A stretch of DNA of 17,751 nucleotides from Monoraphidium neglectum (GCF_000611645.1 NW_014013109.1:6047-23797); one strand, 5' to 3'; shown: positions 1 through 11,447, counted from the stretch's first letter. Numbers and translations: made by a program. The notes: generated by a model from the letters alone, not told the origin.

Positions 1-2597
1 CCCGCCGCTGCGCCGGCGGCGCGCCGCCGGGGGCGGCGCCGCCAGCGCCTGCGGCGGGGCCGCCCAGCAGCGCGTCCGAGGAGCAGCCGGCGCCGCTCGG
101 CGACGCAGGGACGGTCCAGACGGTGCCCGTGCAGCTGCCGTCCCCGCGCTCGCGCGCGACCGGGCGCCCGGCCGTCGCCTGCGTCAGCGCCGCGGCGCAC
201 TCCGCGACCGGCTGGCGGCTGTCAGCATCCAGGATTTGTGCCGACGCGGAAGACAGGCAGGCGGGCATCTGGTCGTCGTCACCCTGCGGCCACTCCCAGG
301 TGAACCCCAGCTGGCCGCCGGTCGCAGTCAGCAGCGCGTTCTGCGGCGCGACGGAGCCGTCCGTGCCGCACAGCCACCGCGCGCCAGCACCGGCGCCGGC
401 GCCGGCGGCGCCCTGCAGCTTGACGCGTTCCAGGCGGAGCGGCGCGCCCTTCAGATCGTCAGCCCTCGCCGCCAGCTCAATCGTCACCGGCTGGCCGCCC
501 AGCAGCGCGGAAGCCACCGGGGAGCCGGCGGGCAGCTGCGCGGACGTGGCGTCCTCTAGGGGGTGCGACGTGTTGAGGGCTGCGGAAGCCAGGCGGGCGC
601 CACTGGACGCGTCCAGGACCGTCAGGTCAAATGATGTCACGCACACGCCGTCGTCGGAGTCTGTGGGGCGCTTGATGGTGACCGCTATAGCGTCAGCCTG
701 TGCTCAAGGATAGTTTGGGGAGGGGGGGCAGTGAGCCGCACTACATGAGTTCAGCATGATTTGAGCAATGGGGCATCGGACATTGCTTGCCAACCACAGG
801 CCCAAGATGCGCCGGGTTCAGCGCCCTGAGCCTGAGCGGGCCCTCGGCAGAGGCCTTGGCGCCCAAGCGGCTGCACTCGAGCGCCTGCTGTCACGCGTGC
901 AAACACGCCCCCCTCCGCCCCCCCGCGAGGCCCACGCACAATGCCCCGCCCCTTGCCCCGCCCGTCCCACCTGCTCGGCCCGCTGGATCTCCAGTTGAGG
1001 TGCCCCCTGCATCGCCTTCTGCACGCACGACTCCAGCAGCGGCGCCTTGCCGGCGCCCCCGCCCCCGCCCTTCCCCCCGCTCAGCCGGTCGGGCACGAGC
1101 CTGAGCGCCAGCTTGGCGGGCTTGCCCGACTTCTCGCCGTTCTTCCCCGTGATTGTGAAGTACAGCGTGTCCGTCGCGAGCCTGGGGCGGTACGGAAAAG
1201 CCACCTGGGTGTAATCAGCGAACGAGTCCTGCGCCGCGACGCGCGTGCTGGCCCAGACCTCGCCGCTCGGCTGGTACGAGGCCTGCACCTCGAAGCCGGC
1301 GACGCAGGGCGCGGAGTCATCGTTCGGGGGCGCCGACCAGCTCAGCATGATCTGCGGCGGTTTTGCGTCGGGGTTTGTCGCAGGGTCGTATCACGGGGTT
1401 TTTTTGGGGTCGCTGAATGGTATGTTTATGGGGGAGGGACCACATCTTTTGATTGGTGGGTGTGCAGGTGGCAGCAAGCAGGAACGGCGCGCGGCGCGCG
1501 TGAGGCCTTGGCTTCGCGACGCCGCGGCCTGCGGTGGTGCAGTGCCCGGCAGGCGAGGTGGCTGCGAGGCGGCGGCGTCGAGCCGGGCCACGCCCATCCC
1601 CCAATTGCGCAGGTGGTCATGACTCAACTTCCTCCTAGCTACCTGGCCGCAGCCCGCCCCCGGCGCCCGCTGCACACCGGCGCCCTTGTGCACGGCAGCA
1701 GCCAGCCGCGCCCAGCGGTGCGGGTTGCGTTCGGGGCCGCCAACACGCAGCGAGCGGGCCGGGGCCGCACCTTGTCGGAGCCATCCAGTGAGTGGAACGA
1801 CACACTCTCGGGCGCGACCGGCGCCGCCGCCTCGCTGCAGCCCCGCTTGACCGTGAACGGCGCCGACCGCGCCGGCTTGGACGACGCCCCCTTCTTGCTG
1901 CCGGCGCTGGTTGCCTGCACCTCGAAAGTGACGGGTGCGCCCGAAGGCACATCGGAAAAAGCGTACGAGCGGTCCTTGACGCCGGCCTGGGACTTGATTG
2001 CGGGCCCGAGGTCAAACTTCTCGATGCTGTTGTACTCGTCGCTGTGGTCGGACTTCTCGGTGAGCTTCTTCAAGATCACCCTGAGGGATGGAGCGATGAC
2101 ATCGCCGCGAAGTTGGGCAGCAGCAGGCGGGGTACAGATGCGGGGCCTCCGCTGGCTCTACACAACCAGGCGCTTCGGCAGTGCTGACGACGCGGCAATG
2201 GATGCGTACAGGTCTGCCTGTACGCTGGCGAATCTGTGTGGAAGGGAGGTTTTAGGCAGGCACCTGCACTCGCCACCGCCGGCCGCCCTCACTTGAATAT
2301 GGCGCGGCAGTCCTTCGACTCGCTGTCCACGTCCCACTTGACAAGTACTCGGCCCTTGCTGCCCACTTGATCGACCCTGTATGACGAGGTGGGCATTGTG
2401 ACGATGGCCGAGGCTGCTGGGGTGCCAGGGCGGCACAATGAGACCATCCCGGCCTACACACGCTGCGCAGCGCCGGCGCACCTGACGTTTGTCACTTGAG
2501 GAGGGCATTGCTGCTGCTGCCGCTGCTGATGGCGGGCGTCCGCACTGACGTCAGGAAGCAGAGCTGATGCGAGTAATATAACTATTGCTATTCTCAT
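1..2597 (-). CDS. Secreted protein with tandem fibronectin-III-like modules (3' part outside window)
   Basis: Five coding exons are visible on the minus strand: 2597-2462, 2416-2293, 2080-1771, 1351-971 and 697 to the left edge, about 549 residues. The start at 2597 was chosen because it opens a clear signal peptide (MRIAIVILLASALLPDVSADA), followed by a glutamine-rich stretch. The mature part holds at least four related segments with the pattern hydrophobic-x-W-x-x-P, acidic residues, a cysteine and then a beta-strand-like SF-x-V: KWDVDSESKDC, SWSAPPNDDSAPC, IKRPTDSDDGVC and WEWPQGDDDQMPAC. This is typical of the B-C region of fibronectin-III/Ig-like beta sandwiches. Introns 2, 3 and 4 join in frame (phases 2, 0, 0). 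The first junction is less sure: only a 45-base intron with a phase-1 GTGTGT donor keeps the frame. The last exon is alanine/glycine-rich, with (GCC GGC)n-type codons. An extracellular matrix or cell-wall role is inferred. No named family is recognised. Confidence 0.72.
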
Positions 2598-3642
2598 GCC
2601 GCCGCAGTAGCCGTGACACCCGCTGAAAGCACTGCGCGACGAAGGGCCCATCTGGTCAGCCCCCCGCCGCAGGAGAGCTCATCCACTTATTAGGACATGT
2701 TAATTCTTATTCGCATCCTCCAGCAGCTAGCAAGACCGCAGGGCGGCACCCCAGGGTTGATACCTCGTCGTGGCACGCTGAGCCGAACAGTGGCAGCACC
2801 AACGGCGGAAGGAACGGTTGCGGAGATGCACCCCTTATTACGGTAACATTCAACCACAAGCACACCGGCACGGAGGTCGTCCAAGCCAGGGAAGTCACTT
2901 GAACGGGTTACGCCACTGTTGCTGGTTCAAATTGCCAGCAGCCAGGCGCTATGGTCCCTGGAAGTGGGCCGTCTTCCCTGTTGATGCATATGTGTTCATT
3001 TCTGTCTTGTCCCGCTCATGGTGGCATATCATACTTCCGGCAGTCTGCAAAGCCGGGCACGTTTCCAGGCCATGCTGGCTGCTGGCACGGACTGGCAGGA
3101 TGGCCAGAAGGCCTGCCAACATCAATGCTCGTTTCAAGGTGGACCGGAGAGGTACAACAGGGTTCCATTGTCACAATATACCGTAGAGGGTGCACACTCA
3201 CATCACAGGCAAGTGACACCCATGTCAACGGTCTGGGAGCCCCAACAGTTGAATGGAATCCTGACAAACGCAGAACCCCACAGGCTAGGTTTTCTGGTAG
3301 TGTCGTGCACTTCTCCTGCTGAAATGGAGAGGGTGCTGCTCAATTGATCAGAGGTGAGACCGATGAGCGGCACTGGCGCTTGACCGCTACTTGCCCTTGA
3401 CGTCATACGCTACATTCACCGTGGTAATATGCACCTCATTTCTCGCGTCAGTACAAAATATCAGGAACCGATCTGGTCTCGGGACCCGCAAGTCGCACCG
3501 ATGCTCACCCGCTCTTTGCAAAATCTTGGATGCACGAGACGAAAAGGGCAGTGTCCCAAGGTGCGCAAACGACGATGGCGTGCGCCACGCCCCCCCGTTG
3601 CCAAGGTGCACCCGCACTGTGGCGCTGCTTTGCTGCTTGCTC
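2598..3642. other. Divergent intergenic region between genes 1 and 2
   Basis: This stretch of about 1 kb separates two divergently transcribed genes, so it should hold both promoters and 5' UTRs. Reading both strands, I saw no exon with coherent protein content, no tRNA and no repeat family. Its base composition is less GC-rich than the flanking exons. A small hairpin, TGCTGG with CCAGCA around a nine-base loop, lies near 2930-2950. Several short open frames exist but look random. Confidence 0.6.
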
Positions 3643-6600
3643 ATGCTGCCAAAGCAAGCAATGCGGTGTGCTTCTGTAAGTGAATTACCTGCCCAGTACG
3701 CACTTCCTGTCCGCATTGCGCGGCCAGGTGCTCTCGCGACCGTGCCGTGCCAGGCTCGTGGTGGCCCATACTGCAAATCCAGAGGATGCAGTTGCAGCAG
3801 CGGCGGTTGCGGCGATAGTTGCCGCCACCTCTATGGCTGTCACGTCAGACGATGACGAGACCCAGGACTGTCAAAATGCCGTGCTCACACCACAAGATTC
3901 ATCCCCGCGTCAGCAGCAGCAGCAGCAGCAGCAGGAGTATGCCTCCAGGGGGACCGCCCCGCCGGCACTGCCGGTCAGCAGCGGGCCCCTGCTCGACCTG
4001 AGCGCCACAGCGAGGCGCTTCGGCGCGCTCGCGGCCGTCCTGGCTGCCACAGGGGCGGCGCTGCTCGTTGTCCCCGAGCAGTTTTTCCACGTAAGCATTG
4101 CATGAGCCCGCCCATCACACACAGTAGCTGTGGGAAGCGTCTAGGGTTTCAGCCAACGCGCGGTCTGCTGGCTGGGTTGAAGCGCATCAAGGGCTGGGGC
4201 AGTCGCGCGTACCGGCGCAACTGGCTGCAGCGCCCGAACCGCATGCCGCTGCGATGGCTGCCTGACACGCGAAACACACTGCCTGCAGGCCGTGATGCGC
4301 CAGGCGCCCAGCGGCCTTGAAATGCTGTTTGCGCGCATGGTGGGGGTGGCTATGGTCTATAAGGCAGCTCTTGCACACATCCTCAAGGTGCGAGAGGCTC
4401 CGAGCGCTGGGTGTACATGCTGGGGAAGGCACACGCATGTTCGCTTTCTTCGTGTTGTTTGTGCCAAAGCGGCGCCTCGCATGATGTGTGTCTTGGTCCA
4501 CTTGCCATGCCCTGTGGATGTCTACCTGTATGTCGCACATGCTCACATGCCGTCTGCTTTTGTTCCGCGCATGGCACTTGCAGGGCGCCGCAGAGGCGGA
4601 CCGGCTGGGCGCCACCACGGCGCAGCGCATCATGCTGGGGTTCCTGCTCAGAGGCATCTCAAACCTCATGGCCTTCAGACAGGTGCACATTTGCAAGGAA
4701 GTTGATATGCGCATGCATGCTGGCACGTTGGTCCAAGCGCACGCATGGGCTGGCATTTGCCCATGCATGCATGCGGGCAAGCGTTCATGGGGCTCAACCA
4801 ATTCAGCCGAAAGGGCAGCCCTTTTGTGCGACATGCAGGGGGGAGCACACATGAGTGGTATCCGTTGCACGACAGCCTTAGAACGTGACACCACCAGCGC
4901 CCTCACCGCCCACGCGAGCCTCCGCTGCTGGCCAGCCCAACTGCGCATCGCTCGCACTCGCGCCTGCTGCTGTCACAGATTGCGTCCTGCTGGGCTGCCT
5001 TCCAGTACCCCGTTGTGCTGTTCCTCTTCCCCTCACGTGGGTGTGGCTGAGGTGGCGCCCTCTGGGGGGGGGCACTGCTGGCACCCGCGCCGGGCTCTCT
5101 TGATCTCCTGGGGTCCCGCCTGAGTGGGCACCATCCACGCCCAACCTTGCCGCCATCAGCATTGCCTTCACGCTTGGCAAATTATTCTTGGGCTGCCGCC
5201 CCAAGGCCAGCTGGCCTGCACGCAATTGGTCCCGTAAATTTCTGAAACTGCCTCTGCGTTGAATCACATGCTTCATTCAGGTTGGGTGCTATAGAATTCA
5301 TGCCCTGAATTCCACTTGCCCATTCTGCCAACACATGCGCTGTCTCTGCTCTCACAGTGCTGCTGTTCAGCTTTGGCGTGAACCTGCTGGCCTTTGAACC
5401 CTACAACCCCTTCTTTCTGGTGGGCGGTTGTAGGCTTTGGACCCTTTTGGCGGGCAGGGGGTCTTACTGAGGGTGCAGTCACGGGCGACACAGCGCATCG
5501 TCAGGGGCGTGTTTTGCCTGCTGCTGCGCACAATTTTATTGTCAATCTGTACAATTCAATTGGCAAGGTAGTGTGTGTGCAACGGCAGGAAAGTGCATTC
5601 TCGTCACATGCGGCTCATCCTTGATCCTGGCTAAGTGCAGTCCCGGGTCTGGCGCAACCAGTGCTTGACCAACGTGGGCACACGCCCCTTGCCCCCACAT
5701 CCCATCACTTTGGTGTCCCCGCAGGCCAAGCTGCTGTTCCCGGTCGGGGTTGGCTTGCTCCTTGGGCTCCTCATCCCGCAGCCTGCCGCCGCTGGGCCCG
5801 CTGGCTTCCACGCAGACGCCCCCACATGGCTCAAAACCGGCGTGCTCGCAGGCGCGCTCCCCTCCAAGATGGCCAGGTGAGACGCCTGGTGAGCGCAGTT
5901 CCCAACACGCCTGTACTGTACAGGCGCGCGCCCTGTGCTGCTCTGATAGATGCAGCCTGTCGTTCTGCTGCGTATGGTCCCTGCCCATGCGTATCCCGGC
6001 TGACGTACGGCGGCTTCGGAGGGCGTACGTAGCCCTCAGCGGCTTCAAGACGCCGTCGAACCCATGCGCTGTCGCAGCCGTGCGGCCGGCGTGGCGAAGG
6101 TGGGCGTCAAGGCAGCGAACAAAATCGCGCCCCGCTGGATGAGGACCCAGGTGGGTCGTTGCAATTGTCCGTTGCAGCGTGCTCAGGGGGAGCGTTGATG
6201 CAGGAGGGGGCCCACTGCAGGAGGGAGCGAGCCCGCGCACCAAAAACAGCAAACACTGTGCTGGGTGGTTGCGGCACATGCTGGGGGGTTAGATGCGCAC
6301 ATGCAAGAGAGCGGCAAACAGCAGGCCCCCGGATTGGCGGGTGCGAGCTGGCAATTATTGCGGCACTGATGACATGTGCTTCTCCTCAGGCTGTCATTGA
6401 CCCCTTGGCCGCTCGCCACCCCCTGGGTCGCCCGCCGCCCAACCACCTCAGATCATCAACAAGTCGTACGCCATCGCGATGCCAAAGGAGGCTGGGCCGG
6501 GACTCGCGAAGACCATCACCCGCAAGGTGTCTGGCCTCACCCTGGGCTGCACAGCAGGCCTCTGATGCGCCATGCACTGCATTCTCTGACGCCAAGTCAA

Positions 6601-8152
6601 CTCCACAGTCCAACATGTTGGCACCAGACCAACAATGCCCACCCTCGTGTCCAATCTTATAACCACACTAATAGATGGACTTCATGCTGCCCACGTCGCG
6701 GCTGGGCTGGGCTTATTTCCTCATCATGCTGGCACACCTGGTGGCCATGTTCCACACAGTGTCACCGCAGGCAAGCTTATGGATGACCTTGACCCGCCAA
6801 ATTACCGCTGCTGTGTGGGCCCGCACAGCCGCTTTGGACGTGCAGCACGAGCCACACGGTTTGCACTGGGGCCGGCAGGTAGCACCTTGTCGGATGCATG
6901 CATCCTGCTGCCAGCACTCTTCATCTCAATGCCTGAGGCTCTGTCAATTTATTGTGATGACTGGCCCCGTAAACAGGCTCTGTTCTTGGGGGCGATGACG
7001 CCCCTGGCCAAAGTCTTGAAGATGACATGGAGCGCAGGGTTCCTGGTGAGGCTGGCGTCCTTGGCTTGTACGCTGCACTGCTCCCTCCCATACCTTCCAT
7101 ACGCAAAGGTTGGCAGGCTGTGCACGTTGCATGGGTTGGGACTCGCGTTTGTTGCGCGTGCGCAACACACTACCAGCCGCACCGCAGGCGTATCACGGGA
7201 GCATTGGCTGACAAGTGCTATAATGACTGGAACTTTCTTTCCACCCAAATGTGGGTGCAGATTGCTGCGTTCTGCTGCGACGCCCTGAAGACGGCCGCTG
7301 ACCGCAACTCCATGTACCTGCAGAGTGACATGTAAGCTTTGACACTCTTGATGACTGCTGCCGGGTTTTGGAATGAATGTCCCCAGTGTGACGCTGCAGT
7401 GTGTGTTGATTTGGTGGCCCTGCTGCACTTGCAGGTGTCGGTCACATTGTCAGCTGACTGGGTCGAGGTTCACAACAAATATTGTGCCCATCCCTATTGC
7501 CAGCGCAAGTGTCGTGCATGCTGTGTTTTGCATTTGTTGAGACCTCTCCCAAACACACCTACAACTGCAGCACGCTGTCGCTCACGCGTCATCCTTGTCA
7601 CGCCACGCATCTCGCCCCTTTCCAGCCAGCTCAACCTCTGCCTCGCTCTGTTTGAGCTGGGCTTTGCAGTGTGCCTCGTCCACGGTATCGCTGGCGGCCT
7701 GGTGCAGCCTGAGAGGGGCTTGACCAGGGTGGCGTCGTCAGTGGTGTGCGCCGTCTTCTTCGCGGTGCAGTGCAGCAACGCCAGGCGGCAGGTGGGGCGG
7801 AGGCTCAATGGCGGGGCTGCTTAGGGTTGGGCAGGAGAGTGGGGGGCGAGCCAGCAGACGGATGTGCTCCGAGGGGAATCTGCTAGGGATGTTGGTTACA
7901 GGGATCCACTGGTCAATTTGCGTGCGCGAATGCGCGCTCGAAACCGATCATGACATACTGTAGTTTGCACGGGGTGATTCTGCTGTGACTGTCACACTGA
8001 CCTTGCTGCCGCAGGCTGAGGAGTTTGGCCACCCTCAGCAGCCGGCAGTCGCGACGGTGGACTACCAGGAGGCCCAGGAGGAGGCCATGTCATCCAACCT
8101 GCTGGCGTCGGCGGCGGCGTCGGCGCTTGCGGCCATCACGATCATGGCCTGA
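3643..8152 (+). CDS. Polytopic membrane protein with plastid-transit-like N-terminus, family unknown
   Basis: Fourteen exons join in frame to give 545 residues: 3643-3675, 3728-4090, 4289-4387, 4584-4682, 4979-5036, 5358-5419, 5725-5876, 6078-6150, 6452-6526, 6675-6770, 6977-7045, 7177-7331, 7626-7791 and 8015-8152. The N-terminus (MRCASVLSRPCRARLVVA, then H) is rich in Arg/Ser/Ala and has a VVA-type processing site, as in algal chloroplast transit peptides. Residues 73-80 are a run of eight glutamines. Hydrophobic segments lie near residues 109-125, 143-161, 178-196, 203-230, 241-257, 348-365, 371-390, 447-470 and 478-493. Between segments 5 and 6 is a basic amphipathic loop (about 285-338). 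The C-terminus is acidic and ends in an Ala-rich tail. The first exon is the least certain part: a strong GTAAGT donor follows it, but the intron is only 52 bases. Exon 12 could instead begin at 7216. I recognise no family. Plastid envelope or thylakoid location is inferred. Confidence 0.75.
3911..3934 (+). repeat. (CAG)8 coding microsatellite
   Basis: Eight perfect CAG triplets lie in exon 2 of the membrane-protein gene and encode Q73-Q80 in its hydrophilic N-terminal region, before the first membrane segment. Confidence 0.95.
6771..6976 (+). other. Probable GC-AG intron in the membrane-protein gene
   Basis: The exon ends ...TCACCGCAG and is followed by GCAAGC, matching the CAG|GCAAGY consensus of minor GC-AG introns. 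The acceptor is AAACAG at 6976 and both sides are phase 0. A GT donor at 6759 (GTGTCA) would also keep the frame, removing four residues, but is a weaker match. Transcripts would decide. Confidence 0.6.
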
Positions 8153-8567
8153 TGCGGCCTGCTTCCGGGGCCGGGGCCAGCGCGGCACTGCTGCAGCAGT
8201 GCTTCGGGCAGGGTCAGAGCACCGCAACTGCTGCTTGCTTTATCAGTTCATGTATACTCCCTTGCTCATGATTGCTTTTTGCTTCTGATTGTCTGGGCAC
8301 TCCAACTATCAATTTGAGGAGGCCTACAGTCAATCATTGTATGGGCTGCAACGCGGGGGTGCAAGTTGCGTCGCCCGCCAATGGCAAAAGACGAGAGTTG
8401 TCCATCCAACCAGCTGAAAGGAATGCTGGCGGAAATGCTGTACCATCCCTCACTTCGCAGTAATCTTTTAATTTTCATTGTTCCATGCTTGGCCGTTGGT
8501 CTGTCTCACACCCTATCATACCCCCCGCCTGCTGTGTACTGCTTTTATTCACTCTGCTTTGTTCCTT

Positions 8568-8592
8568 TGTAACAAAGATGTGCATGATGTAA
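8568..8592 (+). terminator. TGTAA polyadenylation signals for the membrane-protein gene
   Basis: TGTAA occurs at 8568-8572 and 8588-8592, the first copies downstream of the stop codon at 8152; a further copy is at 8632. TGTAA is the standard green-algal polyadenylation signal, so the 3' UTR would be about 420-500 bases. Confidence 0.6.
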
Positions 8593-8599
8593 GCCAGCA

Positions 8600-9668
8600 A
8601 ACCTATAACTATCCTCAGCTCGAGCTTTAAATGTAAATGAAACTTGAACAGAGCATAGGAAGCGGCATGGCTTTTATGAATTGTGGCTTGACATCAGGGG
8701 CTAGCTGGACCCTCACCTCTGACGTATAGCTGGGTTATTTTCTGGACATGTGCCGCTCTGGCAGCAACAGCAGCGGTGTTGGGACGCAAGGGTTGGCAGT
8801 GCAGGTACTGCTGCTGATGCCAGGCAGCTCAGAACGGCTTGTCAGGCGTCTACAGCTACCGCTCATCAAGGCACACAGGGGTCATGGCGTGTCCTTAATG
8901 ATCGCGACAGCGCACATGTGTCCCCCCTCAGCGGCTCGGCAACCTCGGGGGATGCACAGGCTGCATGCGTGGGTCCAGCCCGGCGTAAGGTATATGCAGG
9001 CTTGGCCTGCCTGATTTGATCAAAGGCTTTGTGACCTGGGCCGACATGACCTAGGCATGCATCACATCTCACACGCCTGTGAGGGGCTGTCCATGCGTGC
9101 GAAGTTGCGCCAAAGCGGGCCCGCACAGCTCCCTTGTCAGCACAAGCAGGAGCACAGGGCGCCAAGTGCGATGCAGGACAGCATGCAGGCTGGGCACAGC
9201 AACATCAATATCTGGGCTCATGGATCCCGAATGCTGTCTTGCTAGGTGCTTGTCTTACAGTATGATATTCTTCGGCCGTGGGCACGCCTGATGAATGCAT
9301 CTGGACTGGTGCGTGCTAGCTGCTGTCCCTCCCACTGCCGATCCCAAACGTGATTGAATACTCAGGTTGTTGCTGGCTGCATTTATCCCCTTCAATTACT
9401 TATCTTTCATCGCCACCGCAGCCTTCGGTAGATCGCGCATTGCATTCGCCAGACCGCGCACTTCGCTGGTTGTAAAGGTAGCCTCTTGAACGTTCTGAAT
9501 TTGAAGGTGCGTACCTGAAGGCTTTTGATTCCTTCAAGCTGACATCAGTGGTGATGGCGAGCACGTGCGACAGGCAGCAGGACGACATTTGAACTGCGCC
9601 CTTGCTGTGCACGGCTCACTTGTCACAAACCCGCTTTCGCCAGGCCCTGACACCACATCGCGTACAGC
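8600..9668. other. Spacer between genes 2 and 3, no gene seen
   Basis: About 1.1 kb in tandem orientation between the 3' end of the membrane-protein gene and the start codon of the cysteine-rich gene. It must contain the promoter and 5' UTR of the latter. The open frames on both strands are short and lack coherent composition. No TATA box or RNA gene could be assigned with confidence. A short inverted pair, TTGAAGG and CCTTCAA, lies around 9500-9537. Confidence 0.5.
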
Positions 9669-11404
9669 ATGCGTCCTTGCCTGGGTGCAGTGGCGGTGGT
9701 GCTGCTGCTGCTGTGCAGTGTGGTGACGCCCTTTGCTGACGACTTGACGTACACCGGCACACAGTGTGCCTTTGATGCGCAAGGACCGAATGGGCCCACG
9801 TGCGACATCAGCCCTGGTGAGACGGTGGGCACGAGGGGGTCGCATGATGCCCTCTCCATTCGCTACGGGGCATGTAATTTGGAACTGCATCATTCAGTGG
9901 CACGTCCCTCCATGCGGATGGGGACAGCAGCGCAGCAGCATTCCAGGCACCGGCAAATATTAGTTTGACCCCTGAAACCTCACCATGTGCCACTACGACC
10001 TGAACTGCTAATTTGATGCGCACAGTGTACGTTCTCTCCAAGCTGCTGACTACAGTCCCCAACGATTTTGCCAAGCTCACGCTCCAGGCTACCGCCACTG
10101 AGGTCTACTGCAACAACCTCAACTCCAGGTTTAGGAGGGGGCCTGCAAGGGGTCCACGCAGCCAATGAGTGTTGTCATGATGTCGACAATCAAACCAAAG
10201 AGTGGTGACAGAAGCCCTGAACCAGCCCGGCCTGATGCCGCCAGGGCGGACAAGGGGCCATGGATGCTGTGGCTCAGGTCAGGTTGCCATTATCTCAATC
10301 CTGACTTGCTCTGACGACCCCAATCACTGTTCCTAAAATGCCGGCGCCCCGCCAGCGACGCGTGCGCTGCTGATGCGACGTGTGTACATAACAACAACAC
10401 GGTGCGTCTGGTTGTGCAGCCTTGCAAGAACGGCAAGGGTTCCTGGGGAGCGCTGCCAGCTTGCACGTGCGCCAGATGTGTCAGCCTCGCTTGAGATGAC
10501 ACGCAGTCACCAGGCAGGGAGGCCCGCTGCAATCCCTGCCAGTCAGCCACCCTCTCACCTGTTGCCCCGCCCCCAGACTCCGGCCTGCACCCTCAACTCT
10601 GGGACCTCGGACTCAGACCTGACACAGGTGCGGTTCGCCAGCTGTCCGCGATGACATGAGCACTGCATGCGGAGCATGGCACAACTGCATCATTGGGATT
10701 GTCGTCAGTAGCTACCCACGTGCTCCCCTGCAATATATGTCGCAGATCATGTCATGCCCAGGCTCCCCCATGGCGGCGATGCTCCCATGCAACTGGGTGA
10801 GTCGCAGCAACTGACGGCGCACTGCCGCATACTGGGCCGCATGCTGGGCCCAGAGAATGTGTGCCTGTGAGTGCATGATGTTAAGTGCACATGTGGCATG
10901 CGTTGGTGTTTATGGTGCGCTTGTCATGCATGCATGCATGCACCCCTGGACTTGTCTCAACCTCCATGCTGCTGTCATCTGCCCGATGCAACCCAGGCGG
11001 CCAGCAGCGAGGACGACTGCACCGCCGCTGTTGCCAGGGGCTTCAACTGCACGTGGGACGCGGGAACGGCCGAGTGCCTGCCTGCTGCGGTGGCTGCCAT
11101 GAGCGAGGCCGAGGTGGGGGCCGGCCGGGGACAGCGGCACGCCTTCGGGGGTGTGCATGCACGCCCAGCAGGCACACATACAACCTGTTGGAAAGGCAGC
11201 AGCACATCGTCACCATGCAGCAAGCCTGCTGTGGCTGTGATGAACAGCCGCATTGTTGGTAGCTGGCAGGTGTGCATGGCAGCTGCCAGGGACTGGACTC
11301 ATTTCGTTGCCTTCCGGATGTGACCGGGCCCCCCGCAGCTGGCCGATTATGCTGAGAAGTACACTTCGTGGAATGCAATCCTTTGGGGAGACTGCGACAA
11401 CCTC

Positions 11405-11447
<43 letters not shown>

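Noticed and set aside
941..2296. 451-codon open frame on the plus strand
   Set aside because: It is antisense to exons 3 and 4 of gene 1 and spans their introns. Its product is low-complexity Arg/Ala/Pro, typical of shadow frames in GC-rich DNA, while the opposite strand gives a signal peptide and coherent domains.
2926..2950. GGTTCAAATTGCC resembling a tRNA B box
   Set aside because: It forms a hairpin with a nine-base loop rather than a seven-base T-loop. No A box, anticodon arm or acceptor stem could be placed upstream.
3680..4105. Start of gene 2 at a GTG at 3680
   Set aside because: GTG is not a usual nuclear start. The GTG overlaps a strong GTAAGT donor, and splicing from an upstream ATG exon keeps the frame.
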